The notes beneath the pieces were generated by a model. It saw nothing but the letters and a program-made list of their open reading frames with translations, ran no database searches and was not told the DNA's origin. Source: Allomuricauda sp. CP2A (GTDB lineage: Bacteria > Bacteroidota > Bacteroidia > Flavobacteriales > Flavobacteriaceae). Taken from it: DNA of 64,000 nucleotides. The DNA is taken from NCBI RefSeq assembly GCF_001683915.1, contig NZ_LXTT01000026.1, positions 124,001 through 188,000 on the forward strand, given 5' to 3'. Of the stretch, positions 28,456-37,395 are shown in pieces; positions within the stretch are counted from its first letter, which is position 1; each line of letters begins with the position of its first letter. The position numbers and the translations under genes were made by a program.

Positions 28456-28866
28456 TTAACAGAACTCGTTGTAAGCTTCCATCAGGTTTTCTGCGATAAG
28501 TTCCGCAGGTCTTCCTTCAATGTGGTGTCTTTCGATCATATGCACCAATTCACCATCTTTAAAGAGGGCCATGCTAGGTGAAGATGGAGGGAAAGGCACC
28601 ATATGGTTTCTGGCCGTGTTCACCGCTTCGGTATCCACCCCCGCAAATACGGTCACCAAATGGTCTGGTTTTTTGCTGTTTTGCAGGCTTAGCTTGGCGG
28701 CTGGCCTGGCATTGGCCGCGGCACATCCACAAACGGAATTGACCACTACCAAGGTGGTTCCAGCTTGTTTTAGGGCGTTTTCAACGGCTTCGCTTGTATA
28801 TAGTTCTTCAAACCCGGCGGTGGCCAAGTCTGCTCGCATAGGTTTTACCAATTCTTCAGGATACAT
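28456..28866 (-). CDS. BrxA/BrxB family bacilliredoxin
   Basis: 136 residues, full length for the YphP/YqiW family. The active site is CGC in VVVNSVCGCAAANARPA, near residue 50. Thioredoxin-fold elements follow (VTVFAGVD, PSSPSMALFKDGELVHMIERH). In Firmicutes these proteins remove bacillithiol from mixed disulfides; Bacteroidota homologues presumably use a similar low-molecular thiol. A -7 box stands 22 bp upstream and a terminator follows, so this is a single-gene unit. Confidence 0.92.
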   Translation of the reverse strand: MYPEELVKPMRADLATAGFEELYTSEAVENALKQAGTTLVVVNSVCGCAAANARPAAKLSLQNSKKPDHLVTVFAGVDTEAVNTARNHMVPFPPSSPSMALFKDGELVHMIERHHIEGRPAELIAENLMEAYNEFC

Positions 28867-28888
28867 AGACTTCTTTTTAATTCGGTTA

Positions 28889-28896
28889 CAAAGATA
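28889..28896 (-). promoter_or_regulatory. Flavobacterial -7 promoter box for the bacilliredoxin gene
   Basis: Minus-strand TATCTTTG matches TAnnTTTG exactly, 22 bp before the start codon at 28866. No TTG at the usual -33 distance is seen. Confidence 0.55.
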
Positions 28897-28962
28897 CGGT
28901 ATTGTCGGGTTTTTACCATGACCCTTAACATTGCTTATGGTTTAGTTTCCTCTGCAAAGCCC

Positions 28963-28970
28963 TATATTTG
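28963..28970 (+). promoter_or_regulatory. Flavobacterial -7 promoter box for the TerB-DnaJ gene
   Basis: TATATTTG matches TAnnTTTG exactly, 20 bp before the ATG at 28991. A GGAGG lies directly against that ATG (28986-28990), too close to serve as a normal ribosome site. Confidence 0.5.
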
Positions 28971-28990
28971 GGCTTTAAATTTTTTGGAGG

Positions 28991-29728
28991 ATGATTAAAT
29001 GGGTGGCCGCCTTTCTCGGCTATTTTTTATTTCGGTTCCCTGGAGCCATTTTGGGGTTTATCGTTGGGAGTCTATTGGATAACCTCGGCGGGTCCAGTGG
29101 TGGCCCAAAAACTGTTTTTCAAGACTACACCAGACAACGGGTTTCCCCAGCAGATTTTGAATTGAACCTGCTTTCGCTCTGTTCCATTATCATTAAGGCG
29201 GATGGACAGGTGAACCAACGGGAACTGGACTATGTGCGGCAGTATTTTTTGAGCACCTATGGCAAGGAGAAGGCCAATGCCATATTTAGGACCTTTAATG
29301 AGGTCATCAAAAAACGGGAAATCTCTACACAACGTATCTGTGATTATATGGTGCAACGCACCCGCTATGAGGTGAGGTTGCAAATGTTGCACTTTTTGTT
29401 CGGAATAGCCCAGGCCGATGGGCAAGTGAGCAAGGCCGAGCTCGACAAATTGAGGGAAATAGCAAGGTACTTCCGTGTGGGGCGGCATGATTTTGACAGT
29501 ATCATGGCCATGTTCATCAAGTCTGCGGATAATTCCTATAAGATTTTGGAGATTGAAAAAAGTGCCACGGACGAAGAGGTGAAGAAAGCGTATCGGAATA
29601 TGGCCAAAAAATACCACCCCGATCGTGTGGTCACTGAAAATGAGGCCATCAGAAAAGGGGCGGAGGAGAAGTTCAAGGAGGTGCAGAAGGCTTACGAGAT
29701 TATTCAAAAAGAAAGGGGAATTTCTTAG
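28991..29728 (+). CDS. TerB-like/DnaJ domain co-chaperone (DjlA-like)
   Basis: 245 residues. An N-terminal membrane helix with Gly-rich turns (about 5-32) is followed by a TerB-like helical domain (about 55-165, with [18 protein letters not shown] and [16 protein letters not shown] as two acidic repeats) and a C-terminal J domain (about 175-240) with intact HPD in KKYHPDRV. The order matches DjlA, an inner-membrane J protein that recruits DnaK. The acidic TerB sites may bind metal. A -7 box sits at 28963. Confidence 0.9.
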   Translation: MIKWVAAFLGYFLFRFPGAILGFIVGSLLDNLGGSSGGPKTVFQDYTRQRVSPADFELNLLSLCSIIIKADGQVNQRELDYVRQYFLSTYGKEKANAIFRTFNEVIKKREISTQRICDYMVQRTRYEVRLQMLHFLFGIAQADGQVSKAELDKLREIARYFRVGRHDFDSIMAMFIKSADNSYKILEIEKSATDEEVKKAYRNMAKKYHPDRVVTENEAIRKGAEEKFKEVQKAYEIIQKERGIS

Positions 29729-29789
29729 TTTAGTTGGGAGTTAGGAGTTGGTGGATTGTGCGTTTTTAATTAAAACCATAAACAGCGTC

Positions 29790-30374
29790 ATGCAAGAGTT
29801 TTTGTTTTATGTGAAACTGGGGTTGAACCACGTGTTGGATTTTGGCGCGTATGATCATATCCTGTTTTTGTCGGCTTTGGCCGTTCCGTTTACTTTTAAG
29901 AATTGGAAACGTGTGGTGGTTTTGGCCACCATATTCACCATTGCCCACTGTACATCATTGGCGTTGTCCGTTTATGAAGTTTTTACAGTGGATGTTGGGC
30001 TGATTGAATTCTTGATTCCCGTAACCATTTTGTTGACGGCCCTTTTTAATTTTGTCTATGTTTTTCGGGAAGCTATGCAGGTGGGATTGATTTTGCACAT
30101 TTTGGCCACCGCTTTCTTCGGTTTGATCCATGGTTTTGGCTTTTCAAACTATTTTAAGATGCTGATGGCGGAAGAGGACGACAAAATCACACCTTTATTG
30201 GGCTTCGCTACCGGAATAGAGCTTTCGCAAGTAACCATTATTCTAGTAATTTTGGCCTTAGCTTTTGTGGTGTTGGACCTGTTGAAAGTAAAAAGGCCCA
30301 TTTTTATTGCAGTGACTTCCATTTTGATCATTTGTATTACAATACCCTTGCTCATTGCAACGTTTCCCATGTAA
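29790..30374 (+). CDS. HupE/UreJ family membrane protein
   Basis: 194 residues from the ATG at 29790 (MQEFLFYVKLGLNHVLDF); the frame from 29748 adds a non-conserved tail. Six membrane helices. The conserved opening GLNHVLDFGAYDHILFL, then FTIAHCTSLALS and GLIHGFGFSN, carry the His residues of the family. HupE/UreJ proteins import nickel or cobalt, but no hydrogenase or urease gene is nearby, so the metal is unsure. Related Bacteroidota genes are often labelled only as hypothetical membrane proteins. Confidence 0.8.
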   Translation: MQEFLFYVKLGLNHVLDFGAYDHILFLSALAVPFTFKNWKRVVVLATIFTIAHCTSLALSVYEVFTVDVGLIEFLIPVTILLTALFNFVYVFREAMQVGLILHILATAFFGLIHGFGFSNYFKMLMAEEDDKITPLLGFATGIELSQVTIILVILALAFVVLDLLKVKRPIFIAVTSILIICITIPLLIATFPM

Positions 30375-30460
30375 GGCCTTCGTTAAAATTAATCGAATAA
30401 GGTTGTAAGGGTCTTTCAAAGCAGGTATATTTATTTCATTATCGGCTGATTTAATGCTAT

Positions 30461-30898
30461 ATGAAGGAGAGTAAACAGTTAAAGTACGACAAAGCATATC
30501 TTCGGATGGCCCAGGAATGGGGCAAACTCTCCTATTGTAAAAGAAGGCAAGTAGGTGCCATTATTGTCAAGGATCGGATGATCATATCCGATGGCTACAA
30601 CGGCACACCCACCGGATTTGAAAATTTTTGCGAGGATGATGAAGGCTACACCAAGTGGTATGTGCTCCATGCCGAGGCCAATGCCATTTTAAAAGTAGCT
30701 TCCTCCACACAGTCTTGTGAAGGGGCCACGTTGTACATCACTTTATCCCCGTGCAGGGAATGTAGTAAGCTGGTGCACCAAGCTGGCATAAAACGTGTGG
30801 TATATCAGACTGCCTACAAGGACGATTCAGGATTAAAATTCTTGGAAAGGGCAGGAGTAGAGACCGTTCATTTGCCCGTTTTGGAAGAAATGGTCTAA
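30461..30898 (+). CDS. Deoxycytidylate deaminase family protein
   Basis: 145 residues. The zinc site is complete: HAEANAI near residue 70 and SPCRECSKL near residue 98, in a cytidine-deaminase fold. Length and the QVGAIIVKDRMIISDGYNG opening match dCMP deaminases (ComEB type), which supply dUMP for thymidylate synthesis. The S41 protease gene starts 16 bp downstream, so they may share a transcript. Confidence 0.88.
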   Translation: MKESKQLKYDKAYLRMAQEWGKLSYCKRRQVGAIIVKDRMIISDGYNGTPTGFENFCEDDEGYTKWYVLHAEANAILKVASSTQSCEGATLYITLSPCRECSKLVHQAGIKRVVYQTAYKDDSGLKFLERAGVETVHLPVLEEMV

Positions 30899-30914
30899 AA
30901 AAACCATCGCTATT

Positions 30915-32543
30915 ATGAAGAAAATTAAAGGATATATTTGGCCCACATTGCTGGCTCTTGCTGTAGCTATCGGGATTTTTATAGGAGGCAAGCTTCACTT
31001 TAATGATAGTCCAGAAAAACTGTTTTCCACCAATTCCAAAAAGGACAAACTCAACCGACTCATTGATTATATCGACTACGAATATGTGGACGAGATAAAC
31101 ACGGACAGTATTGTGGATGTCACCGTGAACAATATTTTGGGAAAATTGGATCCCCATTCGGTCTATATTCCCAAGAGCGAAATGGAAGAGGTTTCCGAGA
31201 GCATGAAAGGGGATTTTGTGGGCATAGGGGTAAGTTTCTACAAATACAAGGATACCATCACCGTCATTCGAACCATAAAGAATGGTCCAAGCTATATCAG
31301 TGGCATAAAACCCGGAGACCGGATTCTCGCTGCAAATAATGACACCCTTTTTGGGCGCAGAATTCCCAATGATGACTTGGTGTCAAAACTAAAGGGCAAG
31401 GTCGGTACCAAGGTCGACTTGAAAGTTTTCCGAAAGTCCGAAAACAAGATTTTGGACATCACAGTGGTACGCGATCATGTGCCCATCAAAAGCGTGGATG
31501 CCTATTACATGCTTACCAAGGATATGGGATATATCAAAATAAATCGTTTTGCGGAATCCACGTTTGATGAATTCAAGGACGCACTGAAGAAGCTCAAAAT
31601 AAGAGGTGCCGGAAAGTTGGTTTTGGACCTGCGTGACAACCCGGGGGGCTATTTGGGCATCGCTGAAAAATTGGCGGACGAGTTTTTGGAAGATGACAAG
31701 CTCATTCTGTTCACCAAGAACAAAAAAGGACGCATCAAAAAAGTTTATGCTACCGGCAAAGGCGATTTTGAGAACAAACCGGTCTACGTTTTGATCAATG
31801 AACGCTCCGCTTCGGCCAGCGAGATCATTGCGGGAGCTTTGCAGGACAATGATATTGGCACCATTGTGGGAAGACGTTCCTTCGGAAAAGGATTGGTACA
31901 GCGTGAAATGGATTTGGGCGATGGTTCTGCTGTGCGCTTAACGGTTTCCAGATATTACACGCCAACAGGCCGTTCCATTCAAAAATCATACAAAAATGGG
32001 AATCGGGATTATTATCAGAAGTTCATGGAGCGCTATGTCAGTGGAGAGCTTATTTCTGCGGATAGCATTAAAGTGGCGGATTCTTTAAAGTTTAAAACCC
32101 CAAAAGGAAAAGTGGTCTATGGTGGAGGTGGAATCATACCTGATGTGTTTGTGCCCATTGGCAGCAATGAGGAAGAGGCCATTGAAAGTATGGACGACAC
32201 CTATCAGTTCTTTTCCCGATTTGTCTTTGAACATTTGGAAGAGGACCGTACCCGATATGCTGACTATGACCGAAATCAATTTTTGGATGAATACCATGTG
32301 GATGATATCCTTTTTGACAACTTCATTGAGTTTGTGCTGAACCGTAAGATCAAACTTGATTTTTATGCCCAAGAGGACAAGATAAAGGCATTTATAAAAG
32401 CAAACATTGCCGAACAATTGTTTTCGCCCAACCTTTCTGCCCAGATCAAGGGGGAATATGATTCGATGCTCAAAAAAGTAAAGGATATTGATGAAGCGGT
32501 GATTGCCCGATCAACCCAAGGAATAATTGGCATGCAGAACTAA
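30915..32543 (+). CDS. S41 family C-terminal processing peptidase
   Basis: 542 residues. Order: N-terminal membrane helix or signal (about 7-25), helical region, PDZ domain (about 95-185, with GIGVSFY), S41 protease core. The catalytic pair is S300 in NERSASASEI and K325 in RSFGKGLVQ, at the normal 25-residue spacing. A C-terminal helical extension of about 130 residues follows. Such periplasmic proteases trim C-termini of envelope proteins. The stop overlaps the stop of the convergent small membrane gene by 4 bp. Confidence 0.92.
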   Translation: MKKIKGYIWPTLLALAVAIGIFIGGKLHFNDSPEKLFSTNSKKDKLNRLIDYIDYEYVDEINTDSIVDVTVNNILGKLDPHSVYIPKSEMEEVSESMKGDFVGIGVSFYKYKDTITVIRTIKNGPSYISGIKPGDRILAANNDTLFGRRIPNDDLVSKLKGKVGTKVDLKVFRKSENKILDITVVRDHVPIKSVDAYYMLTKDMGYIKINRFAESTFDEFKDALKKLKIRGAGKLVLDLRDNPGGYLGIAEKLADEFLEDDKLILFTKNKKGRIKKVYATGKGDFENKPVYVLINERSASASEIIAGALQDNDIGTIVGRRSFGKGLVQREMDLGDGSAVRLTVSRYYTPTGRSIQKSYKNGNRDYYQKFMERYVSGELISADSIKVADSLKFKTPKGKVVYGGGGIIPDVFVPIGSNEEEAIESMDDTYQFFSRFVFEHLEEDRTRYADYDRNQFLDEYHVDDILFDNFIEFVLNRKIKLDFYAQEDKIKAFIKANIAEQLFSPNLSAQIKGEYDSMLKKVKDIDEAVIARSTQGIIGMQN

Positions 32544-32743
32544 TCCTTGTTCAGCTTTTTTTGTATTTTTTTTGAGGTCATAAAAATCAGCAAGAGTATT
32601 ATGGCACATAAGGAAGCCACAATCCCTATCAAAGCTACGGTGCTATCTCCCTGAAAAGGATTTTCAAAATCCACCAAGGTCACATTGTAGGCAATGAGCC
32701 CCAAGGCCAAAATAATAAGGATAATGCTGAATGTTTTATTCAT
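32540..32743 (-). CDS. Small two-helix membrane protein, unknown
   Basis: 67 residues. Helix one at about 5-21, a short periplasmic loop with acidic and Asn residues (VDFENPFQGDST), helix two at about 36-55, and a basic tail (KKIQKKLNKD) that sets the cytoplasmic side. No family recognised. It lies 9 bp behind MarC on the same strand and overlaps the S41 stop by 4 bp. Sensible topology and charge support a real gene. Confidence 0.65.
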   Translation of the reverse strand: MNKTFSIILIILALGLIAYNVTLVDFENPFQGDSTVALIGIVASLCAIILLLIFMTSKKIQKKLNKD

Positions 32744-32752
32744 GATATGGCT

Positions 32753-33334
32753 TTATAGATGCTCAAAGAGCTGATTGATGTTGGCTGCAAAAAGCTTTAC
32801 GGCAATGGCCAAGAGCACTACACCGAATACTTTTCTAATAATGCTGAGGCCTATTTTACCCAAGACCCGCTCAATTTTGGCGCTGGATTTAAGAACCATA
32901 TATACAAAGATAATGTTTAGGATAATGGCAACAATAATGTTTTCCACATGATATTCCGCCCGAAGGGCCAATAGCGAGGTCATGGTTCCCGCTCCCGCAA
33001 TAAGTGGAAAAGCAATGGGAACAATGGAAGCACTCTCAGGCTCATCGTCTTTGTAAAGGGTAATGCCCAAGATCATTTCAATGGCCAGGAAAAATATGAT
33101 AAAGGAACCCGCCACGGCAAAGGAGTTGACATCAATACCGATCAACGAAAGAATTCGTTCCCCAACAAAAAGAAAGGCCACCATAATACAGGCTGCTACA
33201 ATGGAAGCCTTTTCAGATTGAATATGACCCACTTTGCTCCGCAAGGAGATAATTATGGGAATACTGCCCACAATGTCAATCACGGCGAACAGAATCATGC
33301 TGGCGGTAGCAATTTCCTTAAAATTCAAATTCAT
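32753..33334 (-). CDS. MarC family integral membrane protein
   Basis: 193 residues from the ATG at 33334 (MNLNFKEIATASMILFAVIDIVGS); the longer frame to 33457 overlaps the opposite gene's start and is rejected. Six membrane helices, with the family's AVIDIVGSIPI near the start and PLIAGAGTMTSLLA in the middle. MarC proteins have no proven function despite the name. The gene diverges from DUF3109 across 121 bp. Confidence 0.85.
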   Translation of the reverse strand: MNLNFKEIATASMILFAVIDIVGSIPIIISLRSKVGHIQSEKASIVAACIMVAFLFVGERILSLIGIDVNSFAVAGSFIIFFLAIEMILGITLYKDDEPESASIVPIAFPLIAGAGTMTSLLALRAEYHVENIIVAIILNIIFVYMVLKSSAKIERVLGKIGLSIIRKVFGVVLLAIAVKLFAANINQLFEHL

Positions 33335-33427
33335 GACGTTACTTTTTTCGGTCTGCAAATGTACGGCATAAAACGACTTTTGGATGACATATAATGTTTG
33401 GAAAACATCAATTTTTTTGTTTTGGGT

Positions 33428-33435
33428 TACCTTTG
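33428..33435 (+). promoter_or_regulatory. Flavobacterial -7 promoter box for the DUF3109 gene
   Basis: TACCTTTG matches TAnnTTTG exactly, 20 bp before the chosen ATG at 33456. It also argues against the longer frame from 33384, which would start upstream of the promoter. Confidence 0.6.
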
Positions 33436-33455
33436 CCCAAAAAGAAGGCAAGCAC

Positions 33456-34028
33456 ATGTTTCAGATAGGTAAAACCATAGTGTCCGAAGAGATTTTGGAA
33501 AACGATTTTGTGTGCAATCTCAATGCGTGCAAAGGGGCTTGTTGTGTTGGTGGGGAATATGGTGCTCCAGTGGAGGATTCCGAAACCGATATTCTGATCA
33601 ACATCTATGAAAAAGTAAAGCCCTATTTAAGACCGGAAGGCATCAAGGCCATTGAAGAGCAGGGCACTTTTGTGAAGGGAGAGGATGGTGAATGGGAAAC
33701 ACCCTTGGTGAACAACAGTGAGTGTGCCTACGTGATTTTTTCAGGAGAAGGCATTGCCAAGTGCGGTATTGAAGCCGCCTATGAAGATGGAGCAACCAAA
33801 TGGGCAAAACCTGTTTCTTGCCATTTATACCCAGTGCGTACCCGGGAGTATTCTGAGTTTACGGCGGTTAACTACCATAAATGGGAAATATGTGACCCGG
33901 CCTGTAGTTTGGGGAAAGAATTAAAAGTGCCCATTTACAAATTTGTAAAAGAGGCCCTGACCCGGAAATTTGGTAAGAAATGGTACGAGGAACTGGAAGA
34001 AGTGGCCATGGGCCATGCTAAATCGTAG
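33456..34028 (+). CDS. DUF3109 family cysteine-rich protein
   Basis: 190 residues from the ATG at 33456. The N-terminal cluster reads CNLNACKGACC, followed by further Cys at NSECAYVIF, IAKCGIEAAY, PVSCHLYPVR and WEICDPACSLG. This pattern suggests a metal or iron-sulfur binding protein akin to YkgJ. Function unknown. Its last 11 bp overlap the end of the convergent histidine kinase gene at 34018. Confidence 0.85.
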   Translation: MFQIGKTIVSEEILENDFVCNLNACKGACCVGGEYGAPVEDSETDILINIYEKVKPYLRPEGIKAIEEQGTFVKGEDGEWETPLVNNSECAYVIFSGEGIAKCGIEAAYEDGATKWAKPVSCHLYPVRTREYSEFTAVNYHKWEICDPACSLGKELKVPIYKFVKEALTRKFGKKWYEELEEVAMGHAKS

Positions 34029-35985
34029 GAATGTCCAAGATGACCTTGGTTCCCTTTGGACTGCCATCTGTGTTGAACAGGTCCACAATATCCACATCAA
34101 ATTTATTCTGGTAGTCTTTTGAAAAATTGGCCAAACGTTCCTTGGTGATACGGATGCCAACCGATTTTCGTTTCAGCACCCTATTTTCTTTGTTGGCCTC
34201 GGCGGCTCCCCTGCCCACACCATTGTCCTCAATCTCAATGGAAACGTGGTTCTGGCTCTTCCGTTTTACATTCAAATGAATCATTTTTTTGCCCTCTTTT
34301 GGAGAAAGGCCATGCCACAATGAATTTTCAAGAAAGGGCTGCAATGCCAATGAGGGAATTTTGATGTTGGATGGGCAAAGGTCCTCATCCACAGTGATTT
34401 TAAAATCAATTTCATTGGAAAACCGAATGTTCTCAATGTTCATGTACAGTTCTATGGTCTCCAATTCTTCCGCTAAGGTAATTTCCCGTTGTGAAGAGGC
34501 TTCCAGGATTTTACGGATCAGCTTGGAAAATTTGTTCAAGTAGTGTACCGCATTTTTTTGCTCATTGTTGATGATGTAGAGTTTGATGGAATTCAAGGAG
34601 TTGAACAAAAAATGGGGATTCATTTGGCTACGGAGCATGTTCTGCTCCAGGGAAAGCACTCTTTTTTCATTCTTGTTTTGGTACTGCCGGTACAAAATGT
34701 AGAGAATGGAGGCCACCAGCCCCACAATCAGGGCACTTACCAAAAGAGTGGTCTGGTTTTTCTTTAACCGTAGGCGCACAATTTCATTTTCTTTGGCCAA
34801 TACGGAGATTTGGTTGTTCTTTTTCTCGGCTTCGTACCGCACAATAACGTCGTTCATGTACCTTAAGTTGGTGGCACTGGAGATTTCCTTGTCGTATTCA
34901 CTGGCCTTTTTATATAAGGTGTAGGCTTCTTTGTAGTTGCCCCTTTCGCTTTCAAGGTCGGAGAGTCTTTGATAGGCTTCGAGGACATTACTGGGCATGT
35001 TGTGGTTTTGTGCCATTTCCAGCCCTTCTTGGATAAACTTTTGGGCCTTGTCAAATTCTTTCACTTTTGTGTACGCCCAACCTGTATTTATAAAGATGGA
35101 TGAGGTAATAAAAAAATCACCTATTTCTTTGGATTCTTCATGCAGGGGTTCCAATAAAACAAGTGCGGCATAGGGCATATCTTGTTTTAAATAGACCTGG
35201 GCCAAGCTGTTCTTGCAGATGACCCGCCCATAATCTGAATTGATTTCTTCGTTATAGGCCAAAGATTTCCGGTAGTTTTCCAAAGCACCCTCAAGATCCC
35301 CCTTTTGTTCCAAACAATCCCCTATGTTCTGGTGGTTGATGGCAAGCCCCAATTTGTTGCCCAGTTCCTCTTCCAGTTTAAGGGCCCTTTTAAACTGCAT
35401 GATGGCCAGATCGTACTGTTCCAAGGTTTGATATAGGTTTCCGATGCTGTTCAGGGACACATTGATACTTCTCTTGATATGGTGGGAAGGATTTTCAACA
35501 GCCTCTGCTATTTCCAGGGCTTTTTGGTTGTAGTCCAATGCCGTTTTTATGGCATCGGTGCGCCTATAGACCACCCCGAGCATGTTCAGACTTAATACTT
35601 TAAGCTCTGTATTGTTCGCCTTTTCGGCAAGTTCAAGGGCTTTTTCATGAAGGTCTGCGGCCTTTTTGAATTGCGAAATGTTCCTATACTCCCTTGCAAT
35701 TTGGTTAAACGCATAGGCTTCTCCCTCCAAATAGTTGTTCTCCCTGGACAAATTGGCAAAATAGCGCAGCAGGGTTGTGTCCTGGTTTTCTTCTTTGAGT
35801 TCGGTGTTCAAAGAGAGATAGGTCCTGGGCATCAATTCAACCAGTCGGGCGGCCTTTTCTTTAAAGTCATCTGGAATTTCTTGGGCCGGAGCCATGTAAA
35901 CTCCAAACCATAAAAGTAGTGGGCATAAGATTGCCTTTCGCAGCGGACCTAGGTTTTTGATGTGTGTGAACTCAATTTTAAGCAC
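34018..35985 (-). CDS. TPR-containing sensor histidine kinase, LytS/YehU type
   Basis: 655 residues from a GTG start. A signal sequence (about 10-35) exports a periplasmic array of TPR repeats (about 90-375). Next come a coiled helix, one membrane helix (412-433), a His_kinase domain with H458 in SQMNPHFLFNSLNSIK, and an HATPase with LQPFLENSLWHG and DNGVGRG. This class signals to LytTR regulators; here the regulator gene lies 15 bp upstream on the same strand. The TPR array likely senses a protein or peptide outside the inner membrane. Confidence 0.9.
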   Translation of the reverse strand: MLKIEFTHIKNLGPLRKAILCPLLLWFGVYMAPAQEIPDDFKEKAARLVELMPRTYLSLNTELKEENQDTTLLRYFANLSRENNYLEGEAYAFNQIAREYRNISQFKKAADLHEKALELAEKANNTELKVLSLNMLGVVYRRTDAIKTALDYNQKALEIAEAVENPSHHIKRSINVSLNSIGNLYQTLEQYDLAIMQFKRALKLEEELGNKLGLAINHQNIGDCLEQKGDLEGALENYRKSLAYNEEINSDYGRVICKNSLAQVYLKQDMPYAALVLLEPLHEESKEIGDFFITSSIFINTGWAYTKVKEFDKAQKFIQEGLEMAQNHNMPSNVLEAYQRLSDLESERGNYKEAYTLYKKASEYDKEISSATNLRYMNDVIVRYEAEKKNNQISVLAKENEIVRLRLKKNQTTLLVSALIVGLVASILYILYRQYQNKNEKRVLSLEQNMLRSQMNPHFLFNSLNSIKLYIINNEQKNAVHYLNKFSKLIRKILEASSQREITLAEELETIELYMNIENIRFSNEIDFKITVDEDLCPSNIKIPSLALQPFLENSLWHGLSPKEGKKMIHLNVKRKSQNHVSIEIEDNGVGRGAAEANKENRVLKRKSVGIRITKERLANFSKDYQNKFDVDIVDLFNTDGSPKGTKVILDIPTI

Positions 35986-36000
35986 AGGTATATTGGGACG

Positions 36001-36735
36001 TTATAGCATATCCAGAAAATCGGATTTTTTTTGCCTGGAGACTGGGATTTTATGATTGGATTCCAATACGACATATCCGTCGGTCTTTAGGAATTCCTTT
36101 ATTTTGTTCAGGTTGATGATATAGGAGTTGTGAATCCTGAAAAAGCTATTGTCTGGCAAAAGGGTATTTACTTCCTTTAATTTCTTTGTAAGCAGTATTT
36201 TCTGGCCATCGCTCAGGAAAATGGTGCTATAATTTCCGTCAGATTCGGCATAAAGAATATCGTCGCTGTTCAAGAAGACCAATTTGCCATCCGTATTTAT
36301 CGTAATTTTTTTGCTGTGCGATTCAGCATTGAAATTCAACAATATCTTTTCCAACCGGTTTATGGTCAAATTTTTGGCGTTGAACTTTTTTATTTTGGCA
36401 ATGGTCAACTCCAGATCATCCGTGTCAATGGGTTTGAGCAAATAATCTATGGCCTCATTCTTTAGGGCCTGGAGGGCATATTGGTTGTACGCCGTTGTGA
36501 TGACCACGGGGAAGTCCTTGTTCTTTAAATTTTTAATGAATTGGAAACCATCCATGGCGGGCATTTCAATGTCCAAGAACAGACAGTCTGGAGTATTATG
36601 CTCCAGATAGCCCAAGGCCTCATGTGCATCGGTGAACGATGCAATGATGTCCACCTCATCGCTCAAGTTGGTCAGCTCCCAACTCAAGCTCTGTAGGGCC
36701 TTAATCTCGTCATCTACAATAACCGCTTCTAGCAT
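36001..36735 (-). CDS. LytTR family response regulator
   Basis: 244 residues. The receiver domain has the acidic pocket D8-D9, phospho-acceptor D55 in LFLDIEMPAMDG, and K101 in YLLKP. The LytTR DNA-binding domain covers about 145-242 (DDILYAESDGNYSTIFL, FFRIHNSYIINL). It is first in a two-gene operon with the TPR kinase. LytTR proteins bind pairs of direct repeats about 21-22 bp apart; a candidate pair lies 187 bp upstream, in front of a small secreted-peptide frame on the other strand. Confidence 0.92.
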   Translation of the reverse strand: MLEAVIVDDEIKALQSLSWELTNLSDEVDIIASFTDAHEALGYLEHNTPDCLFLDIEMPAMDGFQFIKNLKNKDFPVVITTAYNQYALQALKNEAIDYLLKPIDTDDLELTIAKIKKFNAKNLTINRLEKILLNFNAESHSKKITINTDGKLVFLNSDDILYAESDGNYSTIFLSDGQKILLTKKLKEVNTLLPDNSFFRIHNSYIINLNKIKEFLKTDGYVVLESNHKIPVSRQKKSDFLDML

Positions 36736-36921
36736 ATAAACAATAATAGGTATATCAAATTTAGGATTATTCTGTTTATGCTTATTAAAATTATGTGTTG
36801 TTGGGCATTTAAGGCGTATAACTGGTAAAAAATGTAAAATCAGGTGAAAAAAGACACCTTTTTTGCCCCATGACCCATACTTGTCGGCAAAACAAGATTA
36901 CAATGGTTAAAATTACGTAAG

Positions 36922-36954
36922 CCAACTATACATAAAAGTCAACCGTTTATACAT
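36922..36954 (+). promoter_or_regulatory. Candidate LytTR binding site: direct repeat CC-N3-TATACAT, 21-bp period
   Basis: TATACAT occurs at 36927-36933 and 36948-36954, each preceded by CC and three bases, so the period is 21 bp. The second half-site reads ACCGTTTAT, fitting the known LytTR consensus; the first is weaker. A -7-like box (TATCTTGG, 36984-36991, 7 of 8) follows at a distance suited to an activator, then the peptide ATG at 37035. Confidence 0.5.
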
Positions 36955-37034
36955 ACCAACAAGGAAGCAGGGCCTATGTTATCTATCTTGGTGCTGTCAA
37001 AAAAAATTGGGGTCTTTACCAATATCGTGTAAAA

Positions 37035-37169
37035 ATGAAAAAGTGTTTCATATTGTTCGTGATTTTAATAATTGCCTTGATTTTTGCGGCTGTTTCGGAA
37101 AGTAAGGACATGAAGGTACAGCCAGATTGGGATAGCGTGGCCGCCAAGAGCAGCCATGTGCCCAGATAA
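37035..37169 (+). CDS. Small secreted peptide, 44 residues, unknown
   Basis: A short frame with ATG and TAA. The N-terminus MKKCFILFVILIIALIFAAV is a basic start plus a strong hydrophobic core, as in a signal peptide or a single anchor. The remaining 24 residues are polar and end with S-S-H-V-P-R. The frame lies behind the candidate LytTR operator and divergent from the LytTR/TPR-kinase operon. No family recognised. The antisense frame at 37016-37216 is less gene-like. The peptide could be a signal, a kinase ligand, or an unrelated small membrane protein. Confidence 0.5.
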   Translation: MKKCFILFVILIIALIFAAVSESKDMKVQPDWDSVAAKSSHVPR

Positions 37170-37395
37170 ACGTTCATACAAATATTACCAATAAATTGTA
37201 CGGCCAAAGCAACCAATTCTCTTGATTATAGAAACCGCTTGCAAAAATAAATCTTCAGAGGAGCCTTGGTATACTGTTTGGTTTTAGGTTTCGGGGGAAC
37301 TACCTAGAATTAAATGCACCTATGGCATATCCTGAAGAGGCCGTACTTTTGGTAATAATCACAGATTATAGCACTAACCGCAGTTCATAAGCAGT

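Noticed and set aside
33335-33457. Longer N-terminus of MarC
   Set aside because: It crosses the promoter and start of the divergent DUF3109 gene; the inner ATG gives the usual MarC length.
37016-37216. 66-codon minus-strand frame opposite the small peptide
   Set aside because: It is hydrophobic but lacks a clear signal layout, and the plus-strand frame has a better start, signal core and upstream elements.
37322-37390. 22-codon plus-strand frame ending just before the terminator
   Set aside because: Too short, no signal or family features, and overlapped by another short frame; kept only as part of the unexplained interval.
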